From M3007 sp046299435 (GTDB lineage Bacteria > Bacteroidota > Bacteroidia > Chitinophagales > Saprospiraceae): 10,812 nucleotides of DNA. The notes beneath the pieces are model-generated. The model made no database searches. It worked only from the letters and a program-made list of their open reading frames with translations, and had not been told where the DNA came from. The translations under genes and the position numbers were made by a program. Below are positions 5,728 through 10,812 of the stretch, piece after piece. Positions within the stretch are counted from its first letter, which is position 1; each line of letters starts with the position of its first letter. Location of the stretch: contig JBKBIC010000165.1 in the NCBI GenBank assembly GCA_046299435.1, positions 1 to 10,812 of the forward strand, written 5' to 3'.

Positions 5728-7353
5728 TCATTTATTGACTTCGCTCAACTTAACCATGTAAGGTTTGCTCATGTAATTGGACGGGCTGAACGACACAGTG
5801 CCGGCGTTTTCGGCCATGATGTAGTAATCCAACGTGTCGTTTTCGGAATGGGCTTCGATGCTTGCGCTGAACACCTTGACCCCTGCCGCTTGGCCCGCAC
5901 TTTCCTCGGTCATCGGTGCCATTTGGTAGGGCTTGTCGGACGCGAAACGGTAGTAAACAACCATGCGCTTCGGGAATCGGTCGCCTTTGGCGGAGATGTT
6001 GAAGGCGTTGATTTTCTGGTTCTCAAACTTGCCCCGGTTTTTGACGACCACTTCCGTGATTTCGGAGGGCAGGGCCGTGAGGTCTGGGTGGTTTTTGAGG
6101 AAGCGGGCGCGTTGCGACATGAGCTCGACGATGCCGGGGATTTTGCTGCGGCGGCCAACCGTTTCGGTCAGGTTTTTCTGGAAATCGTCGAGGCTGTATT
6201 GCTTGTTTTTGTCGTCGTTGAAAGCGGTCAAAATCATGCCTTGCAGTTCTTTGGCGCGTTTCTCGTACCAGCCGTTGTCAAAGTTTTCGGAGAGAATCTG
6301 GCGGATGTGCGCGAGGTAGGTTTTGCGGTAAAGCGGGTCTTTGAGCAGCTGGCTGACGAGTGGTTTGAGCGGGTTGTCGGCGTGCAGGGTGGGCGAGAGG
6401 CGTTGGAGGTCTTTGAGTTCGAGGTCGCTGCCGGAGCCTGTGTTTTTGAAGCTGCCAAAGGCGAGGTTCAGGTCCCAGTGGATGGGCTGGAACCGTCCGT
6501 GCTCGTCCATATATAGGTAGTAGTTCTGGCTGTAATTGCCGGAGTAGCTGCTGAGGTTGACCATGACGTTGTTCAGGGCGAGCATCCAGAGGGCCGCGTC
6601 CACGTCGAGGATTTTTTCGATGTTTTTGGGGTCTTGGTTCAGGACGCGGGTCAGTTCTTGTATTTCTTCCCAGCCGCGCTCGCTTTCCATCTCAAAATTG
6701 CCTTTGTAGCAGGCGAGGTTCGGCTCAAATTCGAGGGAGCCGAAAATGCGTTGGCGGCAGCCTGCGGCGGTTTCGGGTGCATAGTCCACGCCAGCTTTGA
6801 AGAACGGGTTGTCGGAGGAGCCGAAGTGCTTTTTGACAAACTGCGCGTCCACAGATTCGACGTTGATGAAAATGCCGACGTACTCGTCATTGATGAACAA
6901 TTTGGTATAGTTGGCTTGGGGCGTAGCCATGTATTTGCCGGCGATTTCGGTGAACAACATCTCGCGCACCATGCTGGGGTCGCGGAGGGCGGAGGAGAGT
7001 TTGAGGCTCGTCAGGCCCTGGTGCGCGATGAGCGAGTCGCCGCCCGCGATGTCGAGTTTGATGTGGAAAGGGTTGCGCTTGATGCCCATTTGGTACGAGG
7101 CATTGCCACGGAAACGCACCCCGGCGGTCGGGTAGGTGCTGCCGTCCACCGTTGCTTGGGCGGGCATCATGCCAGTGCCGTAGAGCCGCATGGAGTCGAG
7201 CGCGTCGTTCCAGTTTTTGACGGGCAGGGTGAGGCGGATTTCGCCGATGGTTTTGCTATCGAAAATGGGGCGTTGCGAGGCGGGCTTGCCGGTTTGGGCT
7301 GCGAGGAGCATCGGCAAGAGGCAGGTTATCAGGGCTGTGGCAAATTGTCGCAT
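5728..7353 (-). CDS. Exported CotH-kinase-family protein with altered catalytic motif (first of tandem pair)
   Basis: This is a 541-aa protein. The ATG at 7353 is preferred to the longer frame because it begins a signal peptide (MRQFATALITCLLPMLLAAQ, cleavage near residue 20) and because the upstream codons run through intergenic repeats. The CotH kinase-like domain spans ~33-420: GVRFRGNASY (78-87), HIKLDI with Lys99, VNLSSYSG (265-272), QNYYLY (276-281) and HWDLNLAFG (292-300). The paralogue at 4073-5650 has VNLDSY; here Ser268 replaces the Asp, and Gln276 replaces a His, so kinase activity is doubtful although WDLN (293-296) is kept. The C-terminal beta module (~430-541) lacks the DDG...GDG motif of the other two CotH proteins. 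Cys199 and Cys215 match the paralogue's pair. No sorting domain is present, so it is probably periplasmic. It is the promoter-proximal gene of the pair. Confidence 0.88.
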   Translation of the reverse strand: MRQFATALITCLLPMLLAAQTGKPASQRPIFDSKTIGEIRLTLPVKNWNDALDSMRLYGTGMMPAQATVDGSTYPTAGVRFRGNASYQMGIKRNPFHIKLDIAGGDSLIAHQGLTSLKLSSALRDPSMVREMLFTEIAGKYMATPQANYTKLFINDEYVGIFINVESVDAQFVKKHFGSSDNPFFKAGVDYAPETAAGCRQRIFGSLEFEPNLACYKGNFEMESERGWEEIQELTRVLNQDPKNIEKILDVDAALWMLALNNVMVNLSSYSGNYSQNYYLYMDEHGRFQPIHWDLNLAFGSFKNTGSGSDLELKDLQRLSPTLHADNPLKPLVSQLLKDPLYRKTYLAHIRQILSENFDNGWYEKRAKELQGMILTAFNDDKNKQYSLDDFQKNLTETVGRRSKIPGIVELMSQRARFLKNHPDLTALPSEITEVVVKNRGKFENQKINAFNISAKGDRFPKRMVVYYRFASDKPYQMAPMTEESAGQAAGVKVFSASIEAHSENDTLDYYIMAENAGTVSFSPSNYMSKPYMVKLSEVNK

Positions 7354-7394
7354 GGCAAGTAGTCCAGTTGAATGGATAAATATGTTTGAGGGCG

Positions 7395-7402
7395 CAATGA
7401 TA
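7395..7402 (-). promoter_or_regulatory. Candidate -7 element upstream of the tandem CotH pair
   Basis: The minus strand reads TATCATTG followed by CGCCC, one mismatch from TAnnTTTG. It lies 41 nt upstream of the ATG at 7353, a normal leader length. No good TTG is found at -33, where the GACGG tandem repeat lies instead. Weak on its own. Confidence 0.35.
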
Positions 7403-7408
7403 CGGCAA

Positions 7409-7441
7409 GACGGTGGACGGCAGACGGTGGACGGCAGACGG
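7409..7441. repeat. GACGG(TG/CA) tandem repeat
   Basis: A 14-nt unit made of two heptamers (GACGGTG, GACGGCA) is repeated exactly: 7409-7422, 7423-7436, then a partial copy 7437-7441. It is non-coding and lies between the candidate CotH promoter and the hairpin repeat at 7438-7515, where it would occupy the -33 region of that promoter. Confidence 0.8.
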
Positions 7442-7515
7442 ATTTTGGATTTATGAATGACGATTTGTGGCAATGATGGCAATCGCAATTCGCCATTCGC
7501 AAATTCAAAATCCGT
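7438..7515. repeat. Imperfect 30-bp inverted repeat downstream of the 92-aa gene
   Basis: Arm 7438-7467 and arm 7486-7515 match as reverse complements at 25 of 30 positions, with an 18-nt loop. In minus-strand RNA the stem starts at the last base of the 92-aa gene's TGA (7515-7517). No U-run follows, so a terminator role is only possible. The loop contains two TGGCAAT words, and the right arm contains ATTCG words of the kind seen in low-complexity intergenic repeats. Confidence 0.55.
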
Positions 7516-7793
7516 CAAATGATTTCCTCGAAAAACTCCTCCCGCGCTGGCTCGAAACGGGCAAGGGCACGGGTGCGGGTTTGGTGCATGGCCTGAAATT
7601 GGGCGAGTACGGATTGGACAAAATCCTCGTCCACGAGTTTTTGCACGTCCGCGACGGTGGCAAAGCGGTCGTCTTGACCGAGTTTGTAGGTCTGTTCGTA
7701 CAGCGGGTTTTCAAATTTGACGCTCGTGCGTCCGTCGTTTTTGAACACCGAGATTTTCAGGTGCGGGTGTTCGATGGTGCCTATGATTCTCAT
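7515..7793 (-). CDS. Conserved-looking hypothetical protein, 92 aa
   Basis: I do not recognise a named family. The start ATG at 7793 gives MRIIGTIEHPHLKISVFKND. The frame is open further upstream, but that stretch overlaps the aquaporin gene in another frame and is not credible coding. The protein is soluble with no signal peptide or membrane segment. An N-terminal beta-rich half (about 1-35, ending VKFENPLYEQTYKL) is followed by a charged helical half (about 47-92: VADVQKLVDEDFV, ALARFEPAREEFFEE). It lies 44 nt downstream of the aquaporin gene on the same strand with no separate promoter motif seen, so the two are probably co-transcribed. The stop codon runs straight into the inverted repeat at 7438-7515. 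Confidence 0.75.
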   Translation of the reverse strand: MRIIGTIEHPHLKISVFKNDGRTSVKFENPLYEQTYKLGQDDRFATVADVQKLVDEDFVQSVLAQFQAMHQTRTRALARFEPAREEFFEEII

Positions 7794-7837
7794 TTTCAGA
7801 AGTTTGTAAAATTGGTTGGTGTGCGGCGTGCAGGGTT

Positions 7838-8443
7838 TTATGCCCGGTTCAGGATTTGAAAAATGGAGGTTGCTGCTGCTGCGCCGAGCAATTCGCCCAA
7901 AAGGTAAATCCACAAATCGCCCCACGCCACTGTGCCCGCAGCGGCCATGCCAACGGCCAAAGCAGGATTGAAAAAGCCGCCGCTCAGTCCATTGAATATC
8001 GCATGGCCGACCAGCAGCGCGAGGCCGCCAAAAAGCGCGTGACTCATTGATTGCCTTGTGGTTGCTGTCCATGCGTTCAGGATAGCCCAAACAAAAGCGA
8101 ACGTGCCGAAAAACTCGGCCACCAGCGCGCAAATCGGTTCATTGCTGCGGGCCGCGATTTCGGGCGCGCCGCCGCACCTGAGCAAGAACGCGGCGACCAA
8201 TGCCCCTGCAATGGCGGCCAATGTTTGGAACAAAAAGTGGGCGGGCAACTCGAACCGCTCCATTTTTCCGAGCATGAGCTGGGCGAGCGACGTGGCCGGG
8301 TTGAAATGGCCGCCCACCGAAGCCGTCGTGGCAAAGGCCGCACCGATGATGATGGAGGTCGGCAGGCCTGCCAAGTTGGAGGCCATGACGAAGGCCAATG
8401 CGAACCAAAAAGTACCGATGAACTCGACGATGGGCTTTTTCAC
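7838..8443 (-). CDS. MIP family aquaporin with non-canonical selectivity filter
   Basis: An inner-membrane channel for water or small neutral solutes, 201 aa from a GTG start at 8443 (VKKPIVEFIGTFWFALAF). It has the two-fold MIP layout: Glu8 in helix 1 and Glu110 in helix 4, first NPA box GGHFNPAT (48-50), second NPA box GGFFNPAL (159-161), and six hydrophobic segments. The frame is open 39 codons further to 8560, with an ATG at 8527, but that extension is basic, unlike aquaporin, and contains a -7 promoter element, so GTG is preferred. By ungapped alignment to AqpZ around the NPA boxes, the selectivity-filter Arg after the second NPA is Leu162, Thr is Gly156, His is kept (His147), and Phe in helix 2 appears to be Pro28. 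Strict water selectivity is therefore doubtful. It is followed at 44 nt by the 92-aa gene and is divergent from the S9 peptidase. Confidence 0.88.
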   Translation of the reverse strand: MKKPIVEFIGTFWFALAFVMASNLAGLPTSIIIGAAFATTASVGGHFNPATSLAQLMLGKMERFELPAHFLFQTLAAIAGALVAAFLLRCGGAPEIAARSNEPICALVAEFFGTFAFVWAILNAWTATTRQSMSHALFGGLALLVGHAIFNGLSGGFFNPALAVGMAAAGTVAWGDLWIYLLGELLGAAAATSIFQILNRA

Positions 8444-8474
8444 ATGGAAATGTTTTGGCGAGAGGTGGGTGCGC

Positions 8475-8482
8475 CAAAAGTA
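8475..8482 (-). promoter_or_regulatory. Bacteroidota -7 promoter element for the aquaporin gene
   Basis: The minus strand reads TACTTTTG, an exact TAnnTTTG match, 31 nt upstream of the preferred GTG start at 8443. That leaves a leader of about 25 nt. Its position inside the longer open frame argues against the ATG at 8527 as start. No clear TTG was seen at -33. Confidence 0.45.
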
Positions 8483-8529
8483 GAAAGTGTTTGGTTTTTT
8501 GAACCTTTGCGGACGGTTAATTTTCATGC

Positions 8530-8579
8530 GCCAAATCTCTGGCTGGCACGAATAAGTCATTGGTTGTCAGAGATTTGGC
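8530..8579. promoter_or_regulatory. 12-bp inverted repeat in the divergent promoter region; possible operator
   Basis: GCCAAATCTCTG at 8530-8541 and CAGAGATTTGGC at 8568-8579 are exact reverse complements with a 26-nt spacer. The right arm contains the -33 TTTG (8574-8577) of the peptidase promoter, so a protein bound there would compete with RNA polymerase. It lies between divergent genes, so a terminator role is not needed. Confidence 0.45.
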
Positions 8580-8604
8580 CTCAATTTTTCAACCTCTAAC
8601 TTTG
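8574..8604 (+). promoter_or_regulatory. Complete Bacteroidota promoter for the S9 peptidase gene
   Basis: TTTG at 8574-8577, a spacer of exactly 19 nt, then TAACTTTG at 8597-8604 match the Bacteroidota consensus TTTG-N19-21-TAnnTTTG at every fixed position. Transcription would start near 8610, which leaves about 20 nt before the ATG at 8630 and makes the earlier ATG at 8612 almost leaderless. Confidence 0.8.
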
Positions 8605-8629
8605 ATTGCGAATGTCAAAAGTCAAGCAC

Positions 8630-10642
8630 ATGAAAAGCGTGTTCGCGCTGGCGTTGGCCGCGTTTCTCGTTTCGGCAAGCCCGCGTTTGCAGGCCCAAAA
8701 ACTTACTCCCGAACTGCTCTGGCAACTGGGCCGGGTGGGCCTCGATTGCGTCTCGCCCGATGGCCAGCTGGCTGTGTATGGTGTGCAACGGTATGATTTG
8801 AAATCCAACAAAGGCAGCCGCGCACTGTACGCAGTGAACCTGCAAACGGGCGAAACCCGTCAACTGACCGACGCGGCCAAGACCTCCGGCGATGCCGAGT
8901 TCCGGCCCGACGGGAAAGTGGTCGGGTTCCTGCAAGACGGTTTTTTGCACGAAATCGCTCCCGACGGCACGGGGCAGCGCAAGGTCTCGGACGTGGACAT
9001 GAACGGTTTTCACTATGCCCCGAACGGGCGGCAAATCCTGTTCACCCGCGATGTGAAGTACGACAAATCGCCCACCGACCTGCACCCGGATTTGCCGATG
9101 ACGAGCGGGCGGGCGTTCGACGGGCTGTTTTACAGGCACTGGAAATCGTGGCATGATTACAAATACAGCAATGTGTTTGTGGCCTCATATTCAGCGGGTT
9201 CGGTCGGCAGCGACATGAAAAACATCATGGACGAGCCATACGATTCGCCCCTGCAACCCGACGGTGGCATGGAGCAAATCACTTGGAGCCCCGATAGCCG
9301 ATTCATCGTTTACACCTGCCGGAAACTGAGCGGCACCGCCGAGGCGCAAAGCACCAACTCGGATTTGTATGCCTACGACGTGGCCGCAGGCAAGGCCGTG
9401 AACCTCACGGGCGACCTGCCGGGCTACGACCTGAACCCGACGTTCAGCCCCGACGGGAAATATCTGGCGTGGACAAGTATGGAACATCCCGGCAACGAGG
9501 CCGACCGCCCGCGCCTGATGCTGCTCGAAGTAGCGACCAGCCAACGCCGCGAACTGACCGAGGGCTGGCAATACGAAGCCAATGACCCGCAATGGGCACC
9601 CGACAGCAAGTCCATCTACTTTTTGAGCAGCACAGACTTTACTTACCATCCATATAATATAGGTGTGGATGGCGGCAAACCGCGCCGGATTACCGAAGGG
9701 CAGTTCGATTACTCGGCCATGAAAGTGGCGGGCGAGCGGCTGGTGGCGACGCGCACCTCGATGGCAAACCCGGCGGAGGTGTTCGTCATCAACCCAAAAA
9801 CCGGCGAGGCAAAACCCGTGACGCAAGTCAACCAAACTACATGGGGCAGTTTGACGAAAGGCCGCGTCGAACGCCGGACGATGAAAGCCACCGACGGCAA
9901 AAACCTAAACGTGTGGGTGATTTACCCGCCGGATTTCGATGCGAAGAAAAAATACCCCGCGCTGCTTTATTGTCAGGGAGGGCCGCAGTCGCCGCTGAGC
10001 CAAGGGTTCTCGTTTCGCTGGAATTTTCAGTTGATGGCCGCCAACGGCTACATCGTCATCGCGCCCTGTCGGCGCGGCATGCCCGGCAGCGGGCAATCTT
10101 GGAACGACGAAATATCGGGCGACTGGGGCGGCCAAGCCATGCGCGACCTGCTCACAGCCACCGACGAAATGTCGAAAGAACCATTCGTGGACAAAAACCG
10201 GCTCGGCGCGGTAGGGGCAAGTTTTGGCGGGTTTGCGGTGTACTGGCTGGCCGGCAACCACCAAAAACGGTTCAAGGCATTCATCAGCCACTGCGGCGTG
10301 TTCAACTTTGAAAGCTTCTTGGGCACGACGGAAGAACTCTGGTTTCCCGGCCACGACATCCCCGGCAACTACTGGACAAAACCGCAAGCCGAGACTTGGC
10401 AGCGCGACAATCCCATCCGCTACGTCCAAAATTGGGACACCCCCATTTTGGTCATCCACAACGAGCTGGATTTCAGGGTTCCCTTTGGCGAAGGGATGCA
10501 AGCATTTCAGGCGGCACAGTTGCGCGGCGTGCCCTCGAGGTTTTTGTCCTTCCCGGATGAGGGCCACTGGATGAGCAAGCCGCAGAACAGCATCCTCTGG
10601 CAGCGGGAGTTTTTCGGGTGGCTGGACAGGTGGCTCAAATGA
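8630..10642 (+). CDS. Secreted S9 family serine peptidase, DPP5 / acylaminoacyl-peptidase-like
   Basis: This is a 670-aa exopeptidase of the prolyl-oligopeptidase clan, close in length to bacteroidetal dipeptidyl-peptidase 5, which removes dipeptides with a preference for Ala and hydrophobic residues. The signal peptide is MKSVFALALAAFLVSASPR... with cleavage near LQAQ (residue 23). Next comes a beta-propeller with PD40-like repeats (FRPDGK, WSPDSR, FSPDGK, WAPDSK), then a C-terminal alpha/beta hydrolase (~430-670). The catalytic triad is Ser531 in GASFGG, Asp614 in NELDFRVPFG and His646 in DEGHWM, all intact. ATG 8630 is chosen because it begins the signal peptide and fits the promoter spacing; ATG 8612 would add six residues. 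There is no T9SS sorting domain, so it is periplasmic, probably acting on peptides entering through outer-membrane importers. It is divergent from the aquaporin gene. Confidence 0.93.
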   Translation: MKSVFALALAAFLVSASPRLQAQKLTPELLWQLGRVGLDCVSPDGQLAVYGVQRYDLKSNKGSRALYAVNLQTGETRQLTDAAKTSGDAEFRPDGKVVGFLQDGFLHEIAPDGTGQRKVSDVDMNGFHYAPNGRQILFTRDVKYDKSPTDLHPDLPMTSGRAFDGLFYRHWKSWHDYKYSNVFVASYSAGSVGSDMKNIMDEPYDSPLQPDGGMEQITWSPDSRFIVYTCRKLSGTAEAQSTNSDLYAYDVAAGKAVNLTGDLPGYDLNPTFSPDGKYLAWTSMEHPGNEADRPRLMLLEVATSQRRELTEGWQYEANDPQWAPDSKSIYFLSSTDFTYHPYNIGVDGGKPRRITEGQFDYSAMKVAGERLVATRTSMANPAEVFVINPKTGEAKPVTQVNQTTWGSLTKGRVERRTMKATDGKNLNVWVIYPPDFDAKKKYPALLYCQGGPQSPLSQGFSFRWNFQLMAANGYIVIAPCRRGMPGSGQSWNDEISGDWGGQAMRDLLTATDEMSKEPFVDKNRLGAVGASFGGFAVYWLAGNHQKRFKAFISHCGVFNFESFLGTTEELWFPGHDIPGNYWTKPQAETWQRDNPIRYVQNWDTPILVIHNELDFRVPFGEGMQAFQAAQLRGVPSRFLSFPDEGHWMSKPQNSILWQREFFGWLDRWLK

Positions 10643-10753
10643 CGCTCGAAAAAAAATTACTGAATGTGCTTAGCACAAAGCATTGGCAATCAAATGTTTG
10701 TGAAACAACTTCTGAAAAAAATGCCTGTTTCAGCAAAAAAAATCTTCGATGCC

Positions 10754-10785
10754 TTGCACAGGTGATTCGGTGGCCTTTATCTTCG
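10754..10785 (+). promoter_or_regulatory. Candidate promoter reading off the right edge
   Basis: TTG at 10754-10756, a 21-nt spacer and TATCTTCG at 10778-10785 resemble TTTG-N19-21-TAnnTTTG with one mismatch in each half. It would transcribe a plus-strand gene beyond the window. The 170 bp from 10643 to the end hold no other supported feature: no gene and no clear U-tract terminator for the peptidase, only short hairpins (for example 10665-10677). Confidence 0.35.
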
Positions 10786-10812
10786 TGTCAGGTTTTTTGG
10801 GGTTATATTTCT

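Noticed and set aside
7409..7441. CRISPR-like or direct-repeat array
   Set aside because: The copies are contiguous with no spacers, and there are no cas genes; it is a short tandem repeat.
7794..8132. Upstream extension of the 92-aa gene's frame to give a 205-aa protein
   Set aside because: The extra residues overlap the aquaporin gene in another frame and do not resemble a folded protein. ATG 7793 gives a sensible start after the aquaporin stop.
8444..8560. 39-residue N-terminal extension of the aquaporin
   Set aside because: It is basic, has no counterpart in the family that I know of, and contains an exact -7 element. The ATG at 8527 remains possible if experiment shows it.
8530..8579. 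Phase-variable invertible promoter (inverton) bounded by the 12-bp inverted repeat
   Set aside because: The 26-nt spacer is too short to hold a promoter and there is no recombinase gene nearby. The promoter extends outside the arms.
10643..10740. Terminator for the S9 peptidase
   Set aside because: Only 5-6 bp stems (10665-10677; 10712-10717 with 10728-10733) were found, with A-runs rather than T-runs after them on the plus strand.

Overview
The window looks like chromosomal DNA of a fairly GC-rich member of Bacteroidota, most likely near the Saprospiria or Chitinophagia. The evidence is a C-terminal sorting domain of the type IX secretion system (T9SS), the end of a TonB-receptor-like outer-membrane barrel, CotH-family proteins with a lamin-tail domain, and several exact TAnnTTTG -7 promoter elements, the signature of the Bacteroidota housekeeping sigma factor. 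The finer placement is inference. No rRNA, tRNA, CRISPR, IS element or phage gene was seen.

Layout. The left edge (1-773, +) holds the last ~257 codons of an outer-membrane beta-barrel protein. It converges on a large minus-strand CotH gene (867-3218), and the two are separated by a perfect 32-bp inverted repeat. After a strong intrinsic terminator comes a stand-alone Uma2-type PD-(D/E)XK gene (3414-3932, -) with its own promoter element. Two tandem, related CotH genes follow (4073-5650 and 5728-7353, both -). They are probably one transcript: 77 bp lie between them, filled by an 18-bp-stem hairpin, and a terminator follows the second. A repeat-rich intergenic stretch (7354-7514) precedes a probable two-gene unit of an aquaporin (7838-8443, -) and a 92-aa conserved-looking hypothetical protein (7515-7793, -). 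A divergent intergenic region carries a complete Bacteroidota promoter (TTTG-N19-TAACTTTG) driving a secreted S9/DPP5-like serine peptidase (8630-10642, +). The last 170 bp contain no gene, but a candidate promoter points off the right edge.

How the parts may fit together. The most notable content is the set of three CotH-kinase-fold proteins, all with signal peptides. One carries a T9SS sorting domain and should reach the cell surface. The other two lack it and should remain in the periplasm, or be exported by a route not visible here. The tandem pair resembles an active/degenerate pair: the downstream gene keeps the VNLDSY and WDFN motifs, while the upstream paralogue has Ser where the motif Asp should be. 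This suggests a secretory-pathway protein phosphorylation locus, but no substrate is evident. The peptidase, aquaporin and Uma2 genes look like ordinary neighbours rather than partners.
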